A stretch of DNA of 64,000 bases from an uncultured Sphingobium sp. (GTDB taxonomy: Bacteria > Pseudomonadota > Alphaproteobacteria > Sphingomonadales > Sphingomonadaceae), in the NCBI GenBank assembly GCA_946885845.1, contig CAMPHJ010000005.1, positions 1 to 64,000 on the forward strand, in the 5' to 3' direction. Positions 52,161 through 60,184 of this stretch are shown one piece after another. The notes below the pieces were generated by a model. It was not told where the DNA came from, did no database searches, and saw nothing but the letters and a program-made list of their open reading frames with translations. Each line of letters begins with the position of its first letter. Position 1 is the stretch's first letter. Position numbers and translations under genes: made by a program.

Positions 52161-53147
52161 ATGAACAATAGGGGGGACAGCAGCCGGACCGGGACGGCGC
52201 CATCGGAATGGGTGCCGGGCGGTGGACGACTTGAGTGGGTCGATGTGGCGCGTGGCGTCGGCATCGTCGCCGTGGTCGTGGGACATGTCTGGACGCGAGG
52301 CCCCCTGCGCGACGCGGTCTACAGCTTCCATATGCCGCTGTTCTTCCTGCTGTCAGGCCTGCTGTCGCGTCCGCAGGCTCCTGGCGCGTTCGCCCTTCGT
52401 CAGTTTGGATCGCAAATGCGGCCCTACGCTGCTTTTCTGACGTTGTTGATCTTGGCGGATCAGATCGTTGAACCGTTAAAGGGACATCGCCCTATTTTCG
52501 ACCAATGGCCGCAGGACCTGTTGCCGGTGCTGCTGGGCGGTTCATGGCTGCGGGGGCCATATACAATCTTCTGGTTCGTGCCGTGCCTGATGGTCGGGCG
52601 CATCCTATTTAACATGCTACTGACACGCTGGCCCGATCCGCTCGACAGGCGGTGGATGTTGTTGATGCTCTTATTGCTACCCTTTGCCTATATAACGGGT
52701 CGGATCACAGATATTTCGGTGCTTGGGTCGTTGAGCGTTCCCATGGCGATTGCTCTGCTATGGATTGGCTGTGCCTGGCAGAAAGTTGGCTGGCGGCGAT
52801 GGTTCTGGTGGCCGCTGGCGGCGCTATCGCTGGCCGGTTTATCTGGGCTGCTGCCTACATTGAATATGAAGGCTGGGGATTATGGCATGCCCCTACTGTC
52901 GATCGGATCAGCAATCGCTACGTCATTGCTGCTGTTTCGCTTTTCGGTGCGGATGGGGCCTGTAGGCGGCTGGCTGGCGGAGATAGGCCGCGCGTCGCTC
53001 GTCATCATGTATCTTCATGTGGCAGTGATTCATTATCTCGCGCCGATGATGGGTAAATCCTGGCTGATGACCTTGGCCCTCGCGCTACCGATTGGGGCCT
53101 ATCATCTCATGAAGTGCAGTTCCGTGACCCGACGCATCTTTTTGTAG
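52161..53147 (+). CDS. Acyltransferase 3 family membrane protein
   Basis: A 328-residue integral membrane acyltransferase (acyltransferase 3/NodX-like) with about ten helices, of the type that puts acetyl or succinyl groups on sugars. The family opening is RLEWVDVARGVGIVAVVVGHVW, with the conserved His in VGHV and the following SFHMPLFFLLSGLL. Substrate unknown; it may decorate surface polysaccharide. ATG 52161 has TAGGG about ten bases before it. Confidence 0.82.
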   Translation: MNNRGDSSRTGTAPSEWVPGGGRLEWVDVARGVGIVAVVVGHVWTRGPLRDAVYSFHMPLFFLLSGLLSRPQAPGAFALRQFGSQMRPYAAFLTLLILADQIVEPLKGHRPIFDQWPQDLLPVLLGGSWLRGPYTIFWFVPCLMVGRILFNMLLTRWPDPLDRRWMLLMLLLLPFAYITGRITDISVLGSLSVPMAIALLWIGCAWQKVGWRRWFWWPLAALSLAGLSGLLPTLNMKAGDYGMPLLSIGSAIATSLLLFRFSVRMGPVGGWLAEIGRASLVIMYLHVAVIHYLAPMMGKSWLMTLALALPIGAYHLMKCSSVTRRIFL

Positions 53148-53171
53148 GCTATTGCTCTTCGAACGCGATGT

Positions 53172-53211
53172 GGTCGCCCGCCTCAGGGAAGGGGGGATGA
53201 GGCGGGCGACC
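53172..53211. terminator. Strong hairpin between convergent acyltransferase and pirin genes
   Basis: GGTCGCCCGCCTC (53172-53184) and GAGGCGGGCGACC (53199-53211) form a perfect 13-bp GC-rich stem around a 14-base purine-rich loop. The position between two convergent genes suits a bidirectional terminator, though neither side has a T-run. Confidence 0.6.
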
Positions 53212-53236
53212 GTGGGCCTGTCGAAAGAGGGCAGGC

Positions 53237-53956
53237 CTATTCGCTGTCAACCAGGACAATTTCGGCATCTTCCAGCGCAGTGATCGTAAAGGGGCTTCCG
53301 CCGATGATCGCTGCACCATCGCGCGCTTCGAATAGTTGGCCGTCAATCTCTATCCGCCCGGTGGCGGGGACCAGATAGAGGTGGCGTCCCTGGGCGCTTT
53401 CGTAAGTCACGCTTTCGCCCGCCTTGATCGTGCCGCCCAGCAGGCGGGCGTCGGCACGGATGCGGAGCGCTTCAGCGTCCTCATCATGCCCGCTGGCCAG
53501 CACGACCAGCTTGCCCGACCGATCGCCTTTGGGAAACGGCTTTGCTCCCCAGCTAGGCGACCCACCTTCTGCGCTGGGGATGACCCAAATCTGGAAGAGC
53601 GTCGTCGTTTCATTTTCCAGATTATATTCGGCGTGGCGGATGCCTGTTCCGGCGCTCATGACCTGCACGTCGCCTGCTTCAGTGCGGCCTTTGTTGCCTA
53701 GGCTATCCTGATGCGTGATTGCGCCGGTGCGGACATAGGTGATGATTTCCATGTCGCGGTGGGGATGAGGGGGAAAGCCGGATTGAGCGGCGATCTCATC
53801 ATCGTTCCACACCCGGATCGCCCCCCAGCCCATCCGGGCGGGATCGCGATAATCCGCGAAGGAAAAATGGTGTCGCGCATTCAGCCAGCCATGATCCGCA
53901 TGGCCGAGCGAGGTGAAGGGGCGACGTTCGATGCTGTTCTGCACGATGTTAGTCAT
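53237..53956 (-). CDS. Pirin-family bicupin protein
   Basis: A 239-residue member of the pirin family (YhhW-like), two cupin domains with one metal site in the N-terminal half. Metal ligands are visible in GFPPHPHRDMEIITYV and GTGIRHAEYN. Some relatives are quercetin 2,3-dioxygenases, while others act as stress-related or regulatory proteins; which applies here is unknown. It starts at ATG 53956, divergent from a LysR-type gene 107 bases away that probably controls it. Confidence 0.92.
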   Translation of the reverse strand: MTNIVQNSIERRPFTSLGHADHGWLNARHHFSFADYRDPARMGWGAIRVWNDDEIAAQSGFPPHPHRDMEIITYVRTGAITHQDSLGNKGRTEAGDVQVMSAGTGIRHAEYNLENETTTLFQIWVIPSAEGGSPSWGAKPFPKGDRSGKLVVLASGHDEDAEALRIRADARLLGGTIKAGESVTYESAQGRHLYLVPATGRIEIDGQLFEARDGAAIIGGSPFTITALEDAEIVLVDSE

Positions 53957-54044
53957 CTGCTGGACCTTTCAATGCATTGTCGGTGCTTCCGACTTGCTTT
54001 CCAGCAATCTAGCGATCAGGATCGTTTCTTAAACAAGCAGCATT

Positions 54045-54059
54045 GAAACGGATTGTTTC
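54045..54059. promoter_or_regulatory. Inverted repeat in the pirin/LysR intergenic region
   Basis: GAAAC-GGATT-GTTTC lies five bases before the LysR start codon, with a related GTTT-CTT-AAAC at 54024-54034. Such symmetry in a divergent LysR intergenic region suggests the regulator's binding sites for autoregulation and pirin control. Confidence 0.4.
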
Positions 54060-54063
54060 CCTT

Positions 54064-54957
54064 ATGCGTCTCCCCGATCTGGAAGCCTGGGCGATGTTCG
54101 CCGCCGTGGTAGAGCATCGCAGCTTCACTGACGCCGCTAAGGCGTTAAGTGTTTCCAAGGCCACCGTGTCCAAGGCCGTGACGCGGCTGGAGCAGCACCT
54201 TGACACCAGCCTGTTCAGCAGGACCAGTCGCCGCCTCGCCCTTACCGAAAGCGGCAAGCGGCTCGCCGATCACGCCGCCCGGATACTTGCCGAAGGGCAA
54301 GCCGCCGAGGAGGCTGCGCGCCGGGAGACGACGGAGTTGAGCGGCACAGTGAGGCTGGGCGCCCCTATGACCTTTGGCCTGCTGCGCGTCGCGCCCCTGA
54401 TCGCAGAGTTTACGAAGCTCCACCCCGGCGTCGACGTTGATCTGCACCTGTCGGATGCACGGATCGACCTTATAGAAATGGGTCTGGATGCAACCATCCG
54501 CATCGCCGACATGCCTGACAGTTCGCTGCGTGCCCGGCGGCTGGCGGATATGAATGTGCATGTCGTTGCGTCCCCCGCTTATCTGGATAAACGGGGGCGG
54601 CCGACGCATCCTGCGGACCTTAGCGGTCATGATTGCCTTTGCTATTCCAACGTCCCCACGCCTGACGTCTGGCGATTTGTCGGACCGGGGGAGCAGAATG
54701 TGGCCGTGCAGGTTCGCGCCCGCATCACAGTCAACAGCGGGGAAGCGATGTTGCCCGCCTTGGTGACCGGGGTGGGAATCGCTCGCCTGCCTGATTTTAT
54801 CGTCGGTGACGCTATAGCCGCGGGTGATCTGGAGGAAATCCTAATTGACTGGCGCCCGCCGCCGCTGGGTCTCCACCTCGTGACGCCACCTTCGCGGTTG
54901 AGGTCCGGGCGAGTTGAAGCCCTGCTTGATTTCATCACGCGTAATCATGGCTGCTGA
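54064..54957 (+). CDS. LysR-family transcriptional regulator
   Basis: A 297-residue LysR regulator. The N-terminal winged helix-turn-helix is clear (MRLPDLEAWAMFAAVVEHRSFTDAAKALSVSKATVSKAVTRLEQHLDTSLFSR), followed by the effector-binding domain with SGTVRLGAPMTFGLLRVAPLI and the GVGIARLPDFIV loop. It belongs to the CrgA/DsdC-like group. ATG 54064 is used; the upstream TTG extension would overlap its own probable operator. Its divergent neighbour pirin is the likely target. Confidence 0.91.
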   Translation: MRLPDLEAWAMFAAVVEHRSFTDAAKALSVSKATVSKAVTRLEQHLDTSLFSRTSRRLALTESGKRLADHAARILAEGQAAEEAARRETTELSGTVRLGAPMTFGLLRVAPLIAEFTKLHPGVDVDLHLSDARIDLIEMGLDATIRIADMPDSSLRARRLADMNVHVVASPAYLDKRGRPTHPADLSGHDCLCYSNVPTPDVWRFVGPGEQNVAVQVRARITVNSGEAMLPALVTGVGIARLPDFIVGDAIAAGDLEEILIDWRPPPLGLHLVTPPSRLRSGRVEALLDFITRNHGC

Positions 54958-54991
54958 GGGCTGAGTGGAAAAATGGCCACTGGCAGGATTT

Positions 54992-55027
54992 GAATCAGTC
55001 CGTCGTCAAGGCTTTGTAAATAGATTC
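54992..55027. promoter_or_regulatory. Pair of GANTC (CcrM methylation) sites upstream of ctrA
   Basis: GAATC at 54992-54996 and GATTC at 55023-55027 are two GANTC sites 31 bases apart, about 135-170 bases before ctrA. In Caulobacter such a site in a ctrA promoter links expression to chromosome replication through CcrM methylation; here the same use is inferred. Confidence 0.5.
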
Positions 55028-55057
55028 AAATTCGCGCGACTCGTGGATTTCTGCGGG

Positions 55058-55072
55058 TTAGCGAAAAATTAA
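55058..55072 (+). promoter_or_regulatory. CtrA-type binding box upstream of ctrA
   Basis: TTAG-N7-TTAA differs by one base from the CtrA consensus TTAA-N7-TTAA and lies 90 bases before the ctrA start. It suggests autoregulation, as in Caulobacter. Confidence 0.55.
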
Positions 55073-55161
55073 CCTTTGTCCTTCAGAAGTTTTTTGGTTA
55101 ATGAATTGGAGCAGACGCCGTTCTTCGGGGTTTACGGGATCTGCAAGGACAGGGGCTTCAT

Positions 55162-55869
55162 ATGCGCGTTCTGCTAATCGAAGATGAACCGACCACGGCC
55201 AAGGCGATCGAGCTGATGCTCACGACCGAAGGCTTCAACGTCTATACGACCGACCTGGGCGAGGAAGGGCTCGATCTGGGGAAGCTGTATGATTATGACA
55301 TCATCTGCCTGGACCTGAACCTGCCGGACATGCACGGCTATGACGTGCTGAAAAAATTGCGCGCGGCCAAGGTGCAGACGCCGGTGCTGATCCTGTCGGG
55401 TATTGCCGAAATGGACAGCAAGGTACGCTCATTCGGCTTTGGCGCCGATGATTATGTGACCAAGCCTTTCCATCGCGAAGAATTGATCGCGCGTATTCAC
55501 GCGGTCGTTCGTCGGTCAAAGGGGCATTCGCAATCGGTCATCCGTACTGGCAAGCTGGCCGTCAACCTCGACGCCAAGACAGTGGAAGTCGATGGCAACC
55601 GCGTCCACCTGACCGGCAAGGAATATGCGATGCTGGAGCTGCTTTCGCTCCGCAAGGGCACGACGCTGACCAAGGAAATGTTCCTGAACCACCTGTACGG
55701 CGGGATGGACGAGCCAGAACTCAAGATCATCGACGTCTTCATTTGCAAGCTGCGCAAGAAATTGGCGCTGGCCTGCAGTGGCGACAATTATATCGAAACC
55801 GTCTGGGGACGCGGCTATGTGCTGCGTGACCAGGACGAAGCCATGGATGTTGCGACCAAGGTCGCCTGA
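55162..55869 (+). CDS. ctrA: Cell-cycle response regulator CtrA
   Basis: CtrA is the OmpR-type master regulator of the alphaproteobacterial cell cycle, controlling division, motility and, in some species, replication start. The 235-residue protein starts [20 protein letters not shown], has the phosphoacceptor Asp51 ([15 protein letters not shown]), receiver Lys in [15 protein letters not shown], and the DNA-binding domain with [39 protein letters not shown], near-identical to known CtrA. The C-terminal AMDVATKVA tail ends in small residues, like the ClpXP-recognised ends of CtrA. The leader has GANTC sites and a CtrA-like box. Confidence 0.96.
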   Translation: MRVLLIEDEPTTAKAIELMLTTEGFNVYTTDLGEEGLDLGKLYDYDIICLDLNLPDMHGYDVLKKLRAAKVQTPVLILSGIAEMDSKVRSFGFGADDYVTKPFHREELIARIHAVVRRSKGHSQSVIRTGKLAVNLDAKTVEVDGNRVHLTGKEYAMLELLSLRKGTTLTKEMFLNHLYGGMDEPELKIIDVFICKLRKKLALACSGDNYIETVWGRGYVLRDQDEAMDVATKVA

Positions 55870-55892
55870 TTTAGGCATCCCTGATGAAATTG

Positions 55893-55924
55893 AAGGCCAG
55901 CTAGCCCCTTGGGCGGCTGGCCTT
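55893..55924 (+). terminator. Hairpin after ctrA
   Basis: AAGGCCAGC (55893-55901) and GCTGGCCTT (55916-55924) are perfect 9-bp arms 24 bases past the ctrA stop, a probable terminator although only TTCCTG follows. Confidence 0.6.
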
Positions 55925-56040
55925 CCTGTGTCTGGCGATGACCGATGGAAATGGGCCGACGACCTGTTAGTCGCCGGCCCCCAGTCAGACAAAGGGCGGC
56001 AATGGCTGAAAGCCTTGGTCGGGGGACCGCCCTTGAAGGG

Positions 56041-56670
56041 CTATTCGCCCGTCTGGCTGGATGAGGTTGCGCCGGATGCGGCCGTGTCGGCATGACCTGT
56101 CAGATGACCATGGGCGTCCAATGTGGCCGCCCCGTCCAGCGCACCGCTTGCGCCACCGGCTACGGATTTTGCGCTGCTGGCGGCGCCACGCGCACGATTT
56201 CCAGTGGTTTCAGCGGTCGCATTCGCTTTGCCCTGGGCTGTTGCTGCGGCGCTGACGGCACGATCGCGCGCGGCGCCGACGGTGCCAGTGGCGCGGTCGC
56301 GAACATTAGCTGCGGCCTGGTTCACATCAGCCGTGCCAAGCGTGTCCGCAGTTACATTGCCATTGGCTGAGCCGGTGAGGGAGCCAGACCCGCTGCCGCC
56401 CTTCGTCTTGCCCTTGCGAGTGATGGCGCCATCTGCCCCACCATCGGCGCGGCCCTGAGCCGATCCACCCGCGCGGACCCGGCCATTTTGCAGGTCGATG
56501 GCGCGATCGACGCCTATGCCGCCGGATCCACCGACTGTTCCGCCCAAGGAGCCGCCTACGCCGCCGAGGCCGCCGCCGAGGCCGCCTCCGCCACCCAGAA
56601 GCTGTGCCGAAGCGGGAGCCGCCGTCATTGCGGCAAGGCAGGCAGCGGTCAGAATGAACTTCGCTTTCAT
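56041..56670 (-). CDS. Glycine/alanine-rich exported protein
   Basis: A 209-residue protein with a signal peptide (cleavage near ASA-Q, residue 22). The mature part starts with a glycine-rich stretch (LLGGGGGLGGGLGGVGGS), then Gly/Ser-rich sequence, and ends in an Ala/Gly/Thr-rich region predicted helical (GTVGAARDRAVSAAATAQGKANATAETTG), reminiscent of LEA-like stress proteins but without a clear match. ATG 56670 has GGAGACG upstream; the frame extends further without support. Probably a periplasmic or surface protein. Confidence 0.62.
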   Translation of the reverse strand: MKAKFILTAACLAAMTAAPASAQLLGGGGGLGGGLGGVGGSLGGTVGGSGGIGVDRAIDLQNGRVRAGGSAQGRADGGADGAITRKGKTKGGSGSGSLTGSANGNVTADTLGTADVNQAAANVRDRATGTVGAARDRAVSAAATAQGKANATAETTGNRARGAASSAKSVAGGASGALDGAATLDAHGHLTGHADTAASGATSSSQTGE

Positions 56671-56772
56671 CGATCGTCTCCTCATGTGTTTGTCGATCCA
56701 ATGGAAGGACAACGGGACGGCCGCTGCATTTCATCCCGGCAATAAGAAAAAAATCGAGCAAGGCGCTGTAAT

Positions 56773-58029
56773 TCAGTCCAAATTTCTGCACCGACCGCAT
56801 ATGATACCGCGTCCAAGGCGGCGGTCAGCCTTTCCAGGATGCGTCGCTTCGGCCATCAACGCCTTTAAGCTGCCGGCTGTGAGCAGGCGGCCCGCGACCA
56901 GCGGCGCGGCGAAGGAAGTGCCCCGCACCCGGCCCTTGCCGCCGTCGCTGCGCGCCGCGTTCATGTCGGCGCCGGGGGCTGCGAAATCGATGTGTCGGGC
57001 ACGGCCTGCTTCGGGAAGCAGGCGGCCACGCCCGTCTATCCCTGTCACGGCGATAACGTCGGGATAGGAAGCGGGGTAGGCCGGGGGTGCTGCCGGTCCG
57101 TCATTGCCGACGGCTGCGACTACCGTCACGCCCTTGCTTTTTGCCAGCCGGATTGCACCAGCCAGTAGAGGGTTGTCAGGTCCCACAAGGCTGACGGTCG
57201 TCACGTCAACTCCACGCGCCGCCATCCATCCCAGCGCCCGAGCGATGGCGAAGGCGCCGCCGCCAGCGGGATCATCGCCATAGACGTCGGCAACGAGCAA
57301 AGCCGCTCCAGGCGCGGCGCCCCGGATGATGCCGGTGCCGCTGATCAACGATGCGACCGCCGTGCCATGGGCGCTGGCTCGTGGTGACCCTCGCGCAAAT
57401 CCGCGTTGTTCGATAGGCCCTGAAAGTGAAGGGTGGCGCGCGACGCCGCCGTCTATCAGTCCTGCGAGGCGGCCCTTGGCAAATCCTCCGCCCGCCAGAT
57501 GTGCTGCACCTGACGTCACGGACACTGGTGCTGTTCCGCTGGGGAAGTAGAGGTTGTCGGCGCTTGGCTGTGCTTCGGGAGCAATCGATCGAACCTGTTT
57601 GAGGGCGCGAGCAAGGCTGCGTCCCTGCGGCACAGCCAGCCGCGTGACCGATAGCCCAAGACCCTCAACAAATTCGTTCTCGATACCGTAGCCTGCTTTC
57701 CGCAGCGCCTCGACACTGGTGGCGGCGGCGCCGATTAGCAGTATCACGCCGCGTCGCGCCGGTTCGCGCCGGTCATCCAGTTCGATCCGATCGCTGTGCT
57801 GATTCAGCAAGGCGCGGATGCGAGCGTCCCTGGTTTCCATCAGGCGGTCTGCCAGACGGGCGGGAGATAGCCGATCGAGATCGGCCTGACCGAGCACGCC
57901 GCCGAGACGCTCCTCTGATGCGCCACGGCTCATGTCCAGAGCGTCGCCGACGGAAGGCAATAGCTGTGCGCCTGAGCCTGTTTCGGTCATGAGCAGGATA
58001 GCGAGGGCCAAGGTGCGTGTGAATTTCAT
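56773..58029 (-). CDS. S8-family subtilisin-like serine peptidase
   Basis: A 418-residue exported subtilase. A signal peptide covers about residues 1-20, then a ~150-residue pro-region, then the catalytic domain with Asp193 (AGLIDGGVARH), His221 (ASAHGTAVASLI), the oxyanion Asn309 (AAVGNDGPAAPP) and Ser372 (RGTSFAAPLVAG). The Asp motif reads DGG instead of the usual DTG. The protein ends soon after the serine motif, so it lacks extra C-terminal domains. ATG 58029 is chosen for the signal peptide; it is divergent from an ECF sigma factor across a perfect inverted repeat. Confidence 0.88.
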   Translation of the reverse strand: MKFTRTLALAILLMTETGSGAQLLPSVGDALDMSRGASEERLGGVLGQADLDRLSPARLADRLMETRDARIRALLNQHSDRIELDDRREPARRGVILLIGAAATSVEALRKAGYGIENEFVEGLGLSVTRLAVPQGRSLARALKQVRSIAPEAQPSADNLYFPSGTAPVSVTSGAAHLAGGGFAKGRLAGLIDGGVARHPSLSGPIEQRGFARGSPRASAHGTAVASLISGTGIIRGAAPGAALLVADVYGDDPAGGGAFAIARALGWMAARGVDVTTVSLVGPDNPLLAGAIRLAKSKGVTVVAAVGNDGPAAPPAYPASYPDVIAVTGIDGRGRLLPEAGRARHIDFAAPGADMNAARSDGGKGRVRGTSFAAPLVAGRLLTAGSLKALMAEATHPGKADRRLGRGIICGRCRNLD

Positions 58030-58126
58030 GGCGCTTCTTTCATATTTCTGCCGATCGGGCCTGAACAACCTAGACGTATTGACGTCAAAATCAGCCATCG
58101 CTCAAAAACTTCCGATAAGGAATAAA

Positions 58127-58168
58127 GTCAGGGATGAAACGTTGGCTATCAACCGTTTCATCCCTGAC
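58127..58168. promoter_or_regulatory. Perfect 15-bp inverted repeat between subtilase and ECF sigma genes
   Basis: GTCAGGGATGAAACG (58127-58141) and CGTTTCATCCCTGAC (58154-58168) are exact reverse complements with a 12-base spacer. It lies 16 bases before the sigma ATG and about 100 bases from the divergent subtilase ATG. It may be an operator, a mirrored sigma-dependent promoter, or an RNA hairpin next to the AGGAGA ribosome site. Confidence 0.75.
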
Positions 58169-58184
58169 GGCTACAGGAGAGCAG

Positions 58185-58673
58185 ATGTCATTTGAAAATG
58201 ATCTGTTGGCGATCCTTCCTCGGCTGCGCCGCTTTGCGGCCAGCCTTTCGAGGGACCGGGCCGATGGCGATGACCTGTGCCAGGCTGCGGTCGAAAAGGC
58301 TTTGAGGGCGCGGGACCAGTGGCAGGCCGGAACGAGACTGGACAGCTGGATGTATCGAATCATGCGCAATCTGTGGATCGATGAGGGCCGGGCGCGGCAA
58401 CGCGCCGCCCGTACGTTCGCGCCCGAAGAGGCGGGAGAGCATGTCGGCCATGCCGGTGACCGTGATGTCGAGGCTCATCTGATGCTGGGGGACGTCGATC
58501 GCGCAATGAACGCGTTGCCCGACGAGCAGCGGGAAGCAATCGCCTTGGTGCTGGTGGAGGGGTTGTCCTACAAGGAAGCCGCCAGCGTGCTGGGCATTCC
58601 GATGGGCACCTTGACGTCACGATTGGTGCGAGGCCGCGGCGCTCTTCTTGAGCTGATGGGGGAGGCTGCATGA
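58185..58673 (+). CDS. ECF-type RNA polymerase sigma factor
   Basis: A 162-residue sigma-70-family factor with only regions 2 and 4. Region 2 is LRRFAASLSRDRADGDDLCQAAVEKALRARDQW and RLDSWMYRIMRNLWIDEGR; region 4 is MNALPDEQREAIALVLVEGLSYKEAASVLGIPMGTLTSRLVRGR. ATG 58185 follows AGGAGA; an extension to 58134 would run through the inverted repeat. The next gene overlaps by ATGA and encodes its probable anti-sigma factor. Confidence 0.93.
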   Translation: MSFENDLLAILPRLRRFAASLSRDRADGDDLCQAAVEKALRARDQWQAGTRLDSWMYRIMRNLWIDEGRARQRAARTFAPEEAGEHVGHAGDRDVEAHLMLGDVDRAMNALPDEQREAIALVLVEGLSYKEAASVLGIPMGTLTSRLVRGRGALLELMGEAA

Positions 58674-59368
58674 CCGACATTGACGAAGCGAAGCTGATCG
58701 CATGGATCGACGGGGAACTGGATGACGTCACCCGGCGGCGCGTGGACCGTGCCGTGGCCGACGATCCTGCGCTGGCCAAACGTCTGGAGATGCACCGCCG
58801 TCTGCGCGAACGCGTGTCGGCTCACTACGCACCTATAGCGAGCGAACCAGTTCCATCAGCCATGGAGATTGGACTGAGGGAGACCGCGAAGGTCGCGCCT
58901 ATGCCCCAGCGGAGCGCATCGTCCTGGCGCCACTGGGGCATAGGCGGGGCAATCGCTGCCAGTCTGCTGCTGGGCGTGGCGGTCGGGCAATGGACGAAAG
59001 CTACGGATGGCCCCGTGCTGATGAGGGAAGGAGCAATGTTCGCCGGGGGTGACCTTAAATCAGCGCTGGATACGCAACTGGCGTCGGCGCAAGAGGGCGC
59101 GTCCATCCGCATCGGCCTGAGCTTTCGTCGGAAGCAGGGAGCGGCCTGGTGCCGCAGCTTCGATGGGGACGCCATGGCAGGCGTGGCATGCCGGGAGGGA
59201 GAGGGCTGGCGGATAGAGCAACTCCTTCCGGGCGACGGAGAACGCACCGCCTATCGTCAGGCCGCATCGATCGATCCTCGGATCATGGCGATGGTGGCCG
59301 ATTTGATGGCTGGCGATCCAGTCGATGCGCGGGATGAAGCGGCGGCGAAGGCGAGCGGCTGGCGCTGA
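58670..59368 (+). CDS. Membrane anti-sigma factor
   Basis: A 232-residue protein typical of anti-sigma factors paired with ECF sigmas. The N-terminal part starts MTDIDEAKLIAWIDGELDDVTRRRVDRAVADDPALAKRLEMHRRLRER, which resembles RskA/anti-sigma zinc-finger-like helices without the Cys/His motif. One membrane helix (about residues 88-105) follows and then a periplasmic domain with two cysteines (WCRSF, VACREG). The ATGA overlap with the sigma gene supports the pairing. The periplasmic part may sense envelope stress. Confidence 0.85.
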   Translation: MTDIDEAKLIAWIDGELDDVTRRRVDRAVADDPALAKRLEMHRRLRERVSAHYAPIASEPVPSAMEIGLRETAKVAPMPQRSASSWRHWGIGGAIAASLLLGVAVGQWTKATDGPVLMREGAMFAGGDLKSALDTQLASAQEGASIRIGLSFRRKQGAAWCRSFDGDAMAGVACREGEGWRIEQLLPGDGERTAYRQAASIDPRIMAMVADLMAGDPVDARDEAAAKASGWR

Positions 59369-59385
59369 GAGCCGTCGCCAGCCTA

Positions 59386-60141
59386 TCAGGTCTGGAGGAA
59401 CCAGCGTTCCGCGCCTTGCAGCCCGATCGCGCTAAGCTTTCCACTGCGCCAGGCTCCGGTATCGATGCCGATGCGATTGGACTGTTCATCGACCTCATCC
59501 GTGATGCTATGACCGTGTACGATCATTCGTCCATGATCCCCGCCATCGGTCAGGAATTCGCCTCTGATCCAGTGCAGGTCAGCGGGGCGCTGGGCCTCCA
59601 GCCGCACGCGTGGACGAACGCCTGCATGGACGAACAGATAATCGCCAACTGCCAACATGTCTTCAAACTGGTCGACGAAATCTACATGATCGCGCGGCAC
59701 ATGAGCCAGCATCCATTGGGCGAGCGCGTCATCGTCCATCGCCATGCATTCGCTTGCAGCCAGGCCGTAGCTGGCCAGCGTTTCCACGCCGCCGATGCGA
59801 CGGAAAAAACCGGCATGCTGCGCGCTGCCGCAGGCGGCGGCGACGAACAACTCTTCATGATTGCCCTTGAGGAAGCGGACATTTTCCGCCGATTGTGCCA
59901 AGGTCTTGGCGCGATCGATCATCTGCGCCGATTGGGGGCCCCGGTCGATCAAGTCCCCCAACAGGATCAACTGGCGGGGCAGGGGCGGGCGGTTCGCGTC
60001 GTCCTGATCGATCATGGCCATCAGCCGGTCGAACAGGTCCAATCGCCCGTGAATGTCGCCGATAGCGTAGACCCGCACATCATCACCCACGCTGGAAAGC
60101 GTGGTTCGCGGCTGTGGACGGCGGCGAAGAAAATTCAGCAT
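59386..60141 (-). CDS. Calcineurin-like metallophosphoesterase (serine/threonine phosphatase type)
   Basis: A 251-residue binuclear metallophosphatase of the PPP/bacterial PrpA-type group. The metal motifs appear in order: YAIGDIHGRLDLFDRL, ILLGDLIDRGPQS, FLKGNHEELF and VHGHS. Substrates may be phosphoproteins or small molecules such as diadenosine polyphosphates; this cannot be settled from sequence. It is convergent with the anti-sigma gene and follows dcd on the same strand. Confidence 0.92.
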   Translation of the reverse strand: MLNFLRRRPQPRTTLSSVGDDVRVYAIGDIHGRLDLFDRLMAMIDQDDANRPPLPRQLILLGDLIDRGPQSAQMIDRAKTLAQSAENVRFLKGNHEELFVAAACGSAQHAGFFRRIGGVETLASYGLAASECMAMDDDALAQWMLAHVPRDHVDFVDQFEDMLAVGDYLFVHAGVRPRVRLEAQRPADLHWIRGEFLTDGGDHGRMIVHGHSITDEVDEQSNRIGIDTGAWRSGKLSAIGLQGAERWFLQT

Positions 60142-60184
60142 GGCGGCGACCGCTCGAGCTTCATTTCCCTAATGTCGCACGACT

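Noticed and set aside
52160..52163. Divergent genes sharing a CATG so that their start codons overlap
   Set aside because: The RluA-type gene is better started at TTG 52093, which gives the normal family N-terminus. The upstream ATG has no ribosome site.
55928..56095. Possible 55-residue protein after ctrA (GTG start)
   Set aside because: No ribosome site, the upstream part of the frame is the ctrA terminator hairpin, and the end overlaps the convergent glycine-rich gene by 55 bases. The Trp-rich composition is curious but not sufficient.
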